Shown here in pieces: positions 53,800 to 64,000 of a stretch of 64,000 nt of DNA. Within the stretch, counting starts at the first letter, position 1. Each line of letters begins with the position of its first letter. The DNA lies in the NCBI RefSeq assembly GCF_018860745.1, contig NZ_JAHKPY010000015.1, positions 1 through 64,000 on the forward strand. The letters are read 5' to 3'. Source of the stretch: Zobellia uliginosa (lineage in GTDB: Bacteria; Bacteroidota; Bacteroidia; Flavobacteriales; Flavobacteriaceae). The position numbers and the translations under genes are program-made. The notes beneath the pieces were generated by a model. It was not told the DNA's origin, did no database searches, and saw only the letters and a program-made list of their open reading frames with translations.

Positions 53800-55791
53800 T
53801 CAATCCCATTTCATTCTTTGTAAACGTACCGCATTTAAAATAGCCAACAATGCTACACCTACATCGGCAAAAACCGCTTCCCACATGGTGGCAATACCTG
53901 CCGCTCCCAATAAAAGAACAATTGCTTTTACCCCAAAAGCAAGTGCTATATTTTGCCAAACAATGCGTCGAGTAGATTTTGCAATCGCAATGGCCTGTGC
54001 CACTTTTGCTGGCTGATCTGTTTGAATAACAATATCTGCTGTTTCTATAGCAACATCACTACCCAAACCTCCCATAGCAATGCCTACATCACTTGCTGCT
54101 AGTACCGGAGCATCATTAATTCCATCCCCTACAAAGGCAACTTTAGCATTAGAAAGCGTTTGTAATCGTTCCACTTCTTGCAGCTTACCTTCTGGCAAGA
54201 GTCCACCTTTAGCACTATGAATCTTAAGGGCTCTCGCTATTTCTTGGGTAATAGAATCTTTATCTCCAGAGAGCATCACTATATTTGATATTCCTGCCTT
54301 TTTAATTTCTTGTATCGCCTTATAAGCATCGTCTTTTAACTCATCTGAAATGGTAACATAACCTATAAATTTCTCTTCAATCCCTACCATGACCGCACTA
54401 TCCACAATGTTGCCCGTGTTTTTAGGAACTGATATATTATAGGCATTCATCAAAGCACTATTACCAACAAGAACGGTTTTTCCGTTCACGGTACCTTTTA
54501 ATCCCATACCAGCTACCTCCGCAACTTCTGAAGCCCTATAATTTTTATCTAGAATTGATTTATAATCCAAAATAGCACGGGCTATGGGATGGATGGATTG
54601 TGACTCAATAGCCATAAGGTAATTCATTATATCTTTTTCACTGTAGGTTTTATTATCGGTAACTATAATGTCCTTAATTTTGAAAACCCCTTTGGTGACG
54701 GTACCGGTTTTATCCATCGCTACCGTATCAATTTTGGTCATAGTATCTAAAAAAGAAGCTCCTTTAAATAGAATACCATTCCGCGAAGCTGCCCCTAGTC
54801 CTCCAAAATAACCCAACGGAATAGAGATAACCAGTGCGCAAGGACAAGAAATGACCAAAAATACAAGTGCGCGGTACAACCAATCTCGAAACACATAACT
54901 ATCTACAATAAAATAAGGCAGCAGGGTTAGCGCAATAGCCAGATAGACCACTATAGGAGTATATATTTTAGCGAATTTTCTAATAAACAACTCTGTTTTG
55001 GACTTTCTTGCTCTGGCATTTTGTACCATATCCAAAATACGGGCAATTGAACTATCATTGAATTTTTTGGTAGTTTCTACCTCTATAACACCATCTAGAT
55101 TTATACTACATTCAAATACTTTTTCTCCTTTGGCAATTGATGCCGGTTTACTTTCTCCTGAAATAGCAGCCGTATTCAAACTAGCCTTATCGGACAACAA
55201 TTTACCATCCAATGGAATTTTCTCTCCCACACGCACTTGCAATCGCTCCCCCACTGCTACAGTTTCGGGAGCAACGGTTACGTAGTTACCATTTCTAAAT
55301 ACTTGAGCAGATTTTGGTCTTATATCCAATAAAGCTTGTATGTTTCCTTTTGCACGAGTAACCGCCGCCTCTTGAATCAGCTCTCCTACGGCATAAAAAA
55401 GCATGACGGTAACCCCTTCAGGATATTCGCCAATTGCAAAAGCTCCAATAGTTGCAATGGACATTAAAAAAAATTCCGTAAAAAAATTCCCTTTTAAAAT
55501 GTTATTCCAACCCATTTTCAAAACGGGGAATCCCACAGGAATATAAGCTATTATATACCATAAAATTCGAAGCCAATCTCCAAAAACAGTTACCTTGAAA
55601 AAATCTAAGGCAATACCAACTACCAACAACACAAAGCTAACGGTTGCACCAATATATTTTTTGAACCCATCTGCCACATTACCGTGACTATGACTCGTAT
55701 CATGCCCATGGTCATTAGAACAACAACCATCTACGTTATTGCTATGGATCGATGTTTTTTTAGAATTTTCCCTTTTCTTGGTTGTCATCAT
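53800..55791 (-). CDS. Heavy-metal P1B-type ATPase (Zn2+/Cd2+/Co2+ exporter type)
   Basis: About 663 residues from ATG 55791 (the longer frame begins with TTG at 55806). Exports divalent metals from the cytosol with ATP. Metal site CPC in VISCPCALVISIPLG; phosphorylation site MDKTGTVTKG; hinge VAFVGDGINDAPVLAASDVG; TM8 region ADVGVALLAILNAVRLQ with the Asp and Arg typical of the Zn/Cd/Pb subgroup (P1B-2). The N-terminal HMA domain is missing; instead there is a short CCSNDHGHDTSHSHG metal-rich tail. It lies 132 bp upstream of the TonB receptor gene on the same strand. Confidence 0.9.
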   Translation of the reverse strand: MMTTKKRENSKKTSIHSNNVDGCCSNDHGHDTSHSHGNVADGFKKYIGATVSFVLLVVGIALDFFKVTVFGDWLRILWYIIAYIPVGFPVLKMGWNNILKGNFFTEFFLMSIATIGAFAIGEYPEGVTVMLFYAVGELIQEAAVTRAKGNIQALLDIRPKSAQVFRNGNYVTVAPETVAVGERLQVRVGEKIPLDGKLLSDKASLNTAAISGESKPASIAKGEKVFECSINLDGVIEVETTKKFNDSSIARILDMVQNARARKSKTELFIRKFAKIYTPIVVYLAIALTLLPYFIVDSYVFRDWLYRALVFLVISCPCALVISIPLGYFGGLGAASRNGILFKGASFLDTMTKIDTVAMDKTGTVTKGVFKIKDIIVTDNKTYSEKDIMNYLMAIESQSIHPIARAILDYKSILDKNYRASEVAEVAGMGLKGTVNGKTVLVGNSALMNAYNISVPKNTGNIVDSAVMVGIEEKFIGYVTISDELKDDAYKAIQEIKKAGISNIVMLSGDKDSITQEIARALKIHSAKGGLLPEGKLQEVERLQTLSNAKVAFVGDGINDAPVLAASDVGIAMGGLGSDVAIETADIVIQTDQPAKVAQAIAIAKSTRRIVWQNIALAFGVKAIVLLLGAAGIATMWEAVFADVGVALLAILNAVRLQRMKWD

Positions 55792-55806
55792 TACTATAGT
55801 TATCAA

Positions 55807-58588
<2,782 letters not shown>

Positions 58589-58614
58589 AAGCTACAGTAC
58601 GTAATTATTTATTG

Positions 58615-58654
58615 AAAGCGGCTTCCACCATAATCGAAGCCGCTTTTTTTTAGT
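58615..58654 (+). terminator. Terminator after katG
   Basis: Perfect 11-bp stem aaagcggcttc (58615-58625) / gaagccgcttt (58636-58646), loop 10 nt, followed by TTTTT. Confidence 0.9.
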
Positions 58655-58875
58655 TAACCTCTTCTTTTCGATAGTTATCAGAGCACATAAAACGGTTAAA
58701 TCTTTACCCTGTAACCTCAATAGAAAAATTACAATAAGCTTTACTATTACAAAAGCACGTATTCGGCGTATTTAAACATTTCAATAGCGTACTTTTATGT
58801 TGTTCTGTTTTTTTGGTAGCTTTCACTTCTTACAACTAAGCAGTTTATATTTTTAAAAGGTATAAAACTATTCCT

Positions 58876-59916
58876 ATGACAACTAATCATATCAAACCAT
58901 TAGCGTTTAGTTTTCTCTTCATGTTAGCATTTGTTGCATGTAAAGAAAATAAATCCAATATAATAACGGATAAGGTTATAATCCCTGTAAAGTCTGAAAA
59001 TTTTCTTTTCGGAGGGTTGGCTGAGCCTATATCAATTGAAAAAAGAACACTTTCCGATGGCTCAATTGCAAATTGCTATAAAATAACAGTTAACTCAACC
59101 CCTACAGATCATGAAATGGGACCTTGGTGCCCTAGTAATATTTCAGATGATGCGTCTGCCGGTGGTATCTGGTTAGATGATGGTAATGTGTATGATGTAG
59201 ATGGTACTTTTATTAAAAATCTAGCTTCATTTTATGATGATGATACTTGGATGTTGTATAACAGTGAAACTGGAGAAATTACGAAAACCAAAACAAAAGA
59301 AGAGTGCCAAGAAGCAGCAAATCCAAATGTAGGTGAAGAATATCAAAATTACTGCGTTGAATGCCTACCCTCTTATATAGCAGCTATAAAACATACGTAT
59401 TATATTCCGGTAACCCCAAAACAAGCTGTTACTCCATATACCTTTTCTTCTAGACCAGGCGGCGGACCCCCTCCAGGTAGCCGCGACGGACATGAACGTC
59501 CAGAAAGACCAGAAGGAGGCCCTGAAGGACATTCGACTATGCCTTCAGATAGAGGATTAGCATTTAATGGCGTGGTATTTAATGCACCAGCCCCTGTAGA
59601 TAATATTTTAGGTGCATATACTTTAGCTCCTTTTGATGATGCGGGAGGGCATATAAACCTAAATGCCGGTTACCACTACCATGCTGCTACGGGAATGTCA
59701 AAAAAAATAGAACAGGATGATGATCACGCTGCTATGATAGGATATGCCTTTGATGGATATGGAATCTTTGAAAATACAGATACCAAAGGAAAAGAATACA
59801 AGGATTTGGACAAATCCAGAGGTCATTATGATGAGGTGCGGGGCTATCATTACCACGTAGATAAAGCCGGGAACAATAATTTTATTGATGGCTTACGAGG
59901 TGAGTATGCGCTGTAG
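58876..59916 (+). CDS. YHYH-domain lipoprotein
   Basis: 346 residues; MTTNHIKPLAFSFLFMLAFVACKEN is a lipoprotein signal with Cys at about residue 22. The YHYH domain is seen as GYHYHAATGMSK (near residue 265) and GYHYHVDKAGNN (near 327) with YAFDGYGIFENTD between; the His-rich pairs suggest metal binding. A low-complexity Pro/Gly/Arg stretch (GGGPPPGSRDGHERPERPEG, near 198-217) is a linker. The N-terminal half has WCPSNISDDASAGGIWLDDG. The function of the family is unknown. It overlaps the next gene by 11 bp. Confidence 0.85.
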   Translation: MTTNHIKPLAFSFLFMLAFVACKENKSNIITDKVIIPVKSENFLFGGLAEPISIEKRTLSDGSIANCYKITVNSTPTDHEMGPWCPSNISDDASAGGIWLDDGNVYDVDGTFIKNLASFYDDDTWMLYNSETGEITKTKTKEECQEAANPNVGEEYQNYCVECLPSYIAAIKHTYYIPVTPKQAVTPYTFSSRPGGGPPPGSRDGHERPERPEGGPEGHSTMPSDRGLAFNGVVFNAPAPVDNILGAYTLAPFDDAGGHINLNAGYHYHAATGMSKKIEQDDDHAAMIGYAFDGYGIFENTDTKGKEYKDLDKSRGHYDEVRGYHYHVDKAGNNNFIDGLRGEYAL

Positions 59917-60535
59917 AACAGGACTAGTAGAAGGTTGCCTCCTTTTTTTATTATTTGTAAGTAGTATGGGTCTTGCCCACAATCCGGATGTATCAAATTG
60001 TATCATATCTAAAACCGAAAAAGGGCAAATTATCTTACAGATCAATAGCTCCCTTACAGCTTTTAAACAAGAGGTGGTCTTTAGAAACGGAGAAGGATCT
60101 TACAAATCCCCTGAAGAATTTAGGAATCTTGTTTTAAACTATTTCAATTCTAGTTTCTCAATTATAATTAACGACAAGGATACCTTACAGTTTAAGAATC
60201 CCAAAGTTTTTTTAGGTCATGAAACTAAATTGGTTGCAGAAATCACCGGCCTACCGAAAGACATACACACCATACACCTTAAAAATGAATTGTTCAAGAA
60301 TATCTATAAAAACCAATCCATAGTTCTATTTCTACTAGCTAAATTACCAACGGAAAAATATACTTTGAGCAGTGCCAACCATCATCAAATAACCATTCAA
60401 TTTAATAACGGGAATTGGACAGAATTGGAAAAAGCAGAAAAAAAATCTCTACTAGGATTCATTCCATACCTTATCATTGTTATTTTGGCCAGCTTCTTAA
60501 TTTACCTTATTAGAAAACGGAAAAAGAATATATAA
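59906..60535 (+). CDS. Exported protein with C-terminal membrane anchor, unknown function
   Basis: About 209 residues from ATG 59906, which is preceded by a GAGGTGAG Shine-Dalgarno-like stretch. The alternative ATG at 59888 and TTG at 59885 overlap the YHYH gene further. A signal peptide (RTGLVEGCLLFLLFVSSMGLA) starts the protein, a beta-rich periplasmic region follows (HETKLVAEITGLPKDIHTI), and the protein ends in a membrane helix (about 180-200) with a basic tail, YLIRKRKKNI. The layout suggests an inner-membrane-anchored periplasmic domain. I do not recognise the family. Coupling to the YHYH lipoprotein implies a joint function. Confidence 0.7.
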   Translation: MRCRTGLVEGCLLFLLFVSSMGLAHNPDVSNCIISKTEKGQIILQINSSLTAFKQEVVFRNGEGSYKSPEEFRNLVLNYFNSSFSIIINDKDTLQFKNPKVFLGHETKLVAEITGLPKDIHTIHLKNELFKNIYKNQSIVLFLLAKLPTEKYTLSSANHHQITIQFNNGNWTELEKAEKKSLLGFIPYLIIVILASFLIYLIRKRKKNI

Positions 60536-60579
60536 AAATCCCAAAAAGTTAAAACTGCCAAAACTTGCAACTTCAAGAA

Positions 60580-61092
60580 ATGAAAATTAGAAAAATTACA
60601 TTGAACGATATTCAAGAACTTAAAAAAATTGGTATATACACTTTTACCGAAACCTTTTCCTCTCAGAACAGTAAAGAAGATATGACCCAGTATTTGGAAA
60701 GTCAATTTTCCATCGAAAATTTAAAAACTCAATTAACGGACCCTAACTCTGATTTCTTTTTTGTTGAACATGATGGTAAAACCATTGGGTATTTAAAAAT
60801 TAATTTGGGTGCTGCGCAAACCGATATTAAAGATGAGAATGCTCTTGAAATTGAGCGTATTTATGTAATTAAAGCATACCAAGGTCAAAAAACAGGTCAA
60901 AAATTATTTAATAAAGCTCTTGAAATAGCAGAAAAACTAAATGTAGATTTTGTATGGTTGGGTGTTTGGGAGAAGAATTTTAAAGCAATCCAATTCTACA
61001 AAAAAAATGGATTTATCGAATTTAACAGGCATAGTTTTAAATTGGGCAATGATTTACAAACAGATATTATGATGAAACTTAATTTAAGTTAG
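60580..61092 (+). CDS. GNAT family N-acetyltransferase
   Basis: 170 residues from ATG 60580 (a longer frame starts with TTG at 60565). GNAT fold: IRKITLNDIQELKKIGIYTF at the start, FFFVEHDGKTIGYLKIN, then the acetyl-CoA loop in LEIERIYVIKAYQGQKTGQK with Gln/Gly pattern Q-x2-G-x-G/A-like, and VWLGVWEKNFKAIQFYKKNG near the C-terminus. The VWLGVWExNxxA signature is shared with spermidine/diamine acetyltransferase-type and PaiA-like proteins, but the substrate is unresolved. It is 44 bp after the membrane-anchored protein gene. Confidence 0.85.
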   Translation: MKIRKITLNDIQELKKIGIYTFTETFSSQNSKEDMTQYLESQFSIENLKTQLTDPNSDFFFVEHDGKTIGYLKINLGAAQTDIKDENALEIERIYVIKAYQGQKTGQKLFNKALEIAEKLNVDFVWLGVWEKNFKAIQFYKKNGFIEFNRHSFKLGNDLQTDIMMKLNLS

Positions 61093-61200
61093 AAAAACCA
61101 ACTTCAAAAAAAATTTCAACAGTATCGAATATTAGGTTTATTCTCAAAATTTAATACTAAAAGTGTAATCAATGTTACCCTCAAACTTAGCTTTATAGAT

Positions 61201-61208
61201 TATTTTTG
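61201..61208 (+). promoter_or_regulatory. -7 element TATTTTTG for cydAB
   Basis: Perfect TAnnTTTG, 18 nt before the cydA ATG. Confidence 0.55.
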
Positions 61209-61226
61209 TCCCTATAATTTCATCTT

Positions 61227-62558
61227 ATGGAAGACATGATTTTTTATGATAGACTGCAGTTCGCATTTACTATCACATTCCACTACATATTTCCTCAACT
61301 AACCATGGGCCTATCATTAATGATTGTCTATTTTAAATGGAAATACCTAAGAAATAAGATTGAAAAATATAACGATGCCGCAAAGTTCTTCATGAAGATT
61401 TTTGCCATCAATTTTACTATGGGAGTGGTAACGGGAATTCCAATGGAATTTCAATTCGGCACCAATTGGGCCAAATTTTCCGAGTTGACCGGTGGTATTA
61501 TTGGTCAGACCTTGGCCATGGAGGGCATGTTTTCTTTCTTCCTGGAATCATCGTTTTTAGCACTCTTTATTTTTGGGGAAAAACTAATGGGTCAAAAATT
61601 ACACCTCCTAACCGGATTTCTTGTTTTTTTAGGTTCTTGGGCAAGCGGTTGGTTTATATTGGCTACCAATGCTTGGATGCAGCACCCAGTAGGCTATGAA
61701 ATATTGGATAATGGCAAATACGTATTAGAAAACTTTTCTGCATTGTTTACCAACCCTTGGTTACTACCTGCTTTTTTACATAATCAATTGGCATCCGTTG
61801 TCACCTCTTCTTTTGTGGTAGCAAGTATAGGTGCTTTCTATGTATTGAGAAACAAGCAAACCGAATACGGGCAACTGTTCTTAAAAACAGGTGTTATTTT
61901 TGGTCTTATATCCAGTATTCTAGTTGCTTTTCCAACAGGAGATTGGAATGCAAAAAACGTAGCAAAATTTCAACCCGCTTCGTTTGCCGCTATGGAAGGG
62001 ATTTTTGAAACTGAAAATGCAGGTGCGGAAATTGTCCTTGTAGGACAACCTAATATGATTGAGAAAAAGTTAGACAATAAAATTGCCGTTCCTAATATTT
62101 TAAGCTTTTTGACCTATCAGGAATGGGATAGACAAATTCCCGGAATGGATCAATTTAAAAAGGAAGAGCTACCCGATAATATTCCTGCACTGTACTATTC
62201 CTATCATATAATGGTTGGTTTGGGTACAATTTTTATGGCATTAATGGCCTTATCGGCATTTTTATTATGGCGCAAAAAACTGTACCAAGCAAGACCACTG
62301 CTTTGGGCTATTATGTTTTTAGTTCCCTTTCCTTACATAGCAAATCTCACGGGCTGGTATACGGCAGAATTAGGAAGACAACCGTACTTGGTGTATGGTC
62401 TTTTAAGAACCGCGGAAGGTGTTTCCCCTACGGTTTCTTCTGGTAACACCTTGTTTACTTTGCTAGGTTTTGTTGCCTTGTACATGTTGCTAGGGTTACT
62501 CTTTTTAGTCCTAGTTGGCAAAACTATAAACGAAGGTCCTAAACCCCAAATACATTAA
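61227..62558 (+). CDS. cydA: Cytochrome bd quinol oxidase subunit I
   Basis: Oxidises menaquinol and reduces oxygen to water with high affinity. 443 residues (E. coli CydA 522), so it has the short Q-loop form. Heme ligands: His19 (FHYIFPQLTMG), His near 186 (AFLHNQLASVV) and the Met in the b558 region; the conserved Glu-Arg pair is in TGWYTAELGRQP. It is the first gene of the cyd unit; cydB follows after 3 bp. Cytochrome bd supports growth at low oxygen and resists stress by H2S, NO and peroxide. Confidence 0.96.
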   Translation: MEDMIFYDRLQFAFTITFHYIFPQLTMGLSLMIVYFKWKYLRNKIEKYNDAAKFFMKIFAINFTMGVVTGIPMEFQFGTNWAKFSELTGGIIGQTLAMEGMFSFFLESSFLALFIFGEKLMGQKLHLLTGFLVFLGSWASGWFILATNAWMQHPVGYEILDNGKYVLENFSALFTNPWLLPAFLHNQLASVVTSSFVVASIGAFYVLRNKQTEYGQLFLKTGVIFGLISSILVAFPTGDWNAKNVAKFQPASFAAMEGIFETENAGAEIVLVGQPNMIEKKLDNKIAVPNILSFLTYQEWDRQIPGMDQFKKEELPDNIPALYYSYHIMVGLGTIFMALMALSAFLLWRKKLYQARPLLWAIMFLVPFPYIANLTGWYTAELGRQPYLVYGLLRTAEGVSPTVSSGNTLFTLLGFVALYMLLGLLFLVLVGKTINEGPKPQIH

Positions 62559-62561
62559 ATT

Positions 62562-63635
62562 ATGGAAACATTTTGGTTCATAGCAATTGCTACCGTATTA
62601 GCGATATTTTTTATTCTGGACGGTTATGATTTTGGCGCAGGAATTATTCACTTATTTTTTGCAGAAACGGAAAAAGACAAAGAGGTAATTACAAAATCGG
62701 CAGGTTTGTTTTGGGATTCCAATGAAGTCTGGCTTGTAGCCGCGGGAGGTATGTTATTTATGGCATTCCCCACGTTTTACGCATCCGTTTTTAGTGGTTT
62801 TTATTTACCATTGATCATTGTATTATGGCTGATTATTTTTAGAGCTATAGGACTAGAACTGAGAGGGCAATTTAAGTTTCAAATGTGGAAAGACATCTGG
62901 GACAAATCTTTTGGCGTTTCAAGCTTATTACTCGCCTTGTTTTTTGGGATTGCCCTCGGCAATATTGTCAGAGGCGTAAATTTAGGCGGTGTTGAAAACG
63001 GGGTATCTACCTATGAAGGGCATTATTTCTTTCTGCCCTTATGGGACAGTAGTTTTAGTCCGCTAAGCAAAACACCGGGAATCATAGATTGGTTTACCAT
63101 TATCATTGGTTTGATTGCCGTAGTGACCTTGGCTATTCATGGTGCCAATTGGATTATCCTAAAAACCAATTCGTCCATCAATTCAAAATTGAAAATTATC
63201 ATTTTCAGGTTGAATATTGCGCTTGCCGTACTCACCGTATTTTCATTAACCGTATGGAATACCGTTAATCCTAATTCATTTGATAATTTTGGCCATAAAC
63301 CATATTTATTACTATTTCCCATAATTTATTTAACGGGACTTATTGGTCTATTCTTTATTAAAAAACTTAAAAAAGATATTCACGGTTTTGTATTATCAAC
63401 ACTCTTGATACTTGGCGGTATTACATCCTCGCTAGCTTCTTTGTTCCCCGTAATTCTGCCTTCGGTAAATACCACTCACGAACCGTTAACGATATACAAT
63501 ACCTCAGCATCCGAGTATGGTTTGTCCGTGGCTCTTAATTGGGCGTTAATAGGCTTTGTACTATTGGGAGTTTATTTTATTGTTCAAAAAAGATTGATGG
63601 CCGGAAAAATAGATAATATGGATTATGGTCACTAA
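62562..63635 (+). CDS. cydB: Cytochrome bd quinol oxidase subunit II
   Basis: The partner subunit of CydA, 357 residues with eight to nine helices. Typical features are FILDGYDFGAGIIHLFF, the acidic and Trp-rich GLFWDSNEVWLVAAGGMLFMAFP segment (seen as SNEVWLVAAGGMLFMAFP) and GANWIILKTNS near the middle. 3 bp separate it from cydA and 3 bp from the next small gene, so the three form one operon. Confidence 0.96.
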   Translation: METFWFIAIATVLAIFFILDGYDFGAGIIHLFFAETEKDKEVITKSAGLFWDSNEVWLVAAGGMLFMAFPTFYASVFSGFYLPLIIVLWLIIFRAIGLELRGQFKFQMWKDIWDKSFGVSSLLLALFFGIALGNIVRGVNLGGVENGVSTYEGHYFFLPLWDSSFSPLSKTPGIIDWFTIIIGLIAVVTLAIHGANWIILKTNSSINSKLKIIIFRLNIALAVLTVFSLTVWNTVNPNSFDNFGHKPYLLLFPIIYLTGLIGLFFIKKLKKDIHGFVLSTLLILGGITSSLASLFPVILPSVNTTHEPLTIYNTSASEYGLSVALNWALIGFVLLGVYFIVQKRLMAGKIDNMDYGH

Positions 63636-63638
63636 AAA

Positions 63639-63953
63639 ATGATTAAGATGACGGATACGTTAATTTCGCTCATTAGTATTTTAATAGGTATTTTTGGGGC
63701 CAATAGCACTGCTTCTATCTTCAAGAAGTATTCCTTTGGCCTTATCGGAAATACTATTGCAGGTGTATTTGGTAGTATCTTATTCATTAAATCGTTTGGA
63801 AGGTTAGGTTTCACTCCTCAATCCATAATGAACTTAGGAGATTTCCATCTTAACTTATTCATCATCAATTGTCTTGTCTCATTTGCAGGCGGAAGCCTTG
63901 CCGTTATATTGATTTCCAAATTAAAGCGCAAAATGAATCAGAATAATGGTTAA
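63639..63953 (+). CDS. Small membrane protein of the cyd operon
   Basis: 104 residues with three hydrophobic segments (about 5-22, 33-52, 68-90), and a short basic tail (SKLKRKMNQNNG). It is longer than CydX/CbdX (about 40 residues) and unlike them, so it is not simply the third subunit. The gene starts 3 bp after cydB, with ATG 63648 as an alternative. Its stop overlaps the next start. A role in oxidase stability or regulation is a guess from position only. Confidence 0.65.
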   Translation: MIKMTDTLISLISILIGIFGANSTASIFKKYSFGLIGNTIAGVFGSILFIKSFGRLGFTPQSIMNLGDFHLNLFIINCLVSFAGGSLAVILISKLKRKMNQNNG

Positions 63954-64000
63954 TAAAATTAGCGATCAAATGAAAAGCGCACCTGAAAAAAAGTGGAATG
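63946..64000 (+). CDS. Start of a further ORF, cut by the window
   Basis: An ATG at 63946 overlaps the stop of the small membrane protein gene and runs open to the window edge, beginning MVNKISDQMKSAPEKKW. Only 18 residues are visible, so nothing can be said of its function. A second ATG is at 63970. Confidence 0.4.
   Translation, partial: MVNKISDQMKSAPEKKWN

Noticed and set aside
55792-55806. TTG start of the P1B ATPase.
   Set aside because: Two ATG codons follow within 20 bp and fit better.

Overview
The window is a stretch of chromosome from a marine-type member of the Flavobacteriaceae (phylum Bacteroidota). The evidence is consistent: low GC with AT-rich intergenic regions; promoters of the Bacteroidota type (-7 element TAnnTTTG, few Shine-Dalgarno sequences); a short primary sigma factor without region 1.1; a Na+-translocating NADH:quinone reductase operon; menaquinone-type UbiE; and type IX secretion (T9SS) parts (PorT, the Plug/DUF5103 protein) together with a protein ending in a gliding-motility/T9SS type B sorting domain. 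I saw no rRNA, tRNA, CRISPR array, insertion sequence, prophage or integrase. The genus cannot be fixed from the sequence alone.

Layout. 1-4830: a cell-surface cluster with the 3' part of a large repetitive fibre-like protein, a secreted IPT/TIG-type protein and a T9SS type B cargo protein. 5209-7651: envelope hydrolases (M15, M48), a 55-residue membrane protein and a small exported ankyrin protein. 7986-11168: gpmI, map and a SAM methyltransferase. 11165-18762 (minus strand): nqrABCDEF, then past a terminator a 122-residue unknown gene overlapping apbE, whose product attaches FMN to NqrB and NqrC. 18915-21715: T9SS Plug protein, a zinc-ribbon DUF3667 membrane protein, apaG. 21923-27858: pruA, an exported DinB-like protein, rsmG divergent from a fatty-acid desaturase, and an aminotransferase. 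27977-30816 (minus): trkA-trkH potassium uptake. 31031-36083: ubiE, porT, a SpoU/TrmH methyltransferase and tamL. 36288-39749: fbaA, accD with a coupled small lipoprotein, and a tandem-DUF302 lipoprotein. 39998-43710: rpsO, pnp, rpoD. 43945-47531: VF530 protein, trmL, adenine deaminase, rpe overlapping ypdA. 47634-50758: an orphan small lipoprotein and a TPR histidine kinase/NarL regulator pair. 50759-55791 (minus): a PepSY-type membrane protein, a TonB-dependent receptor and a Zn/Cd-type P1B ATPase, probably a metal-handling group. 56315-61092: katG, a YHYH lipoprotein coupled to an unknown membrane-anchored protein, and a GNAT acetyltransferase. 61227-64000: cydAB with a small membrane protein and the first codons of one more gene.

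Much of this is core metabolism, respiration and RNA turnover. The parts least explained by known families are the surface-fibre cluster at the left edge, the 122-residue gene tied to apbE/NQR, the YHYH-linked membrane protein, the small proteins at 6985 and 24574, and several small lipoproteins. Many promoters can be read directly, and several -7 elements lie so close to the start codon that the mRNA is probably leaderless; these elements also rule out some longer TTG starts. I did not find a clear new defence or mobile system.
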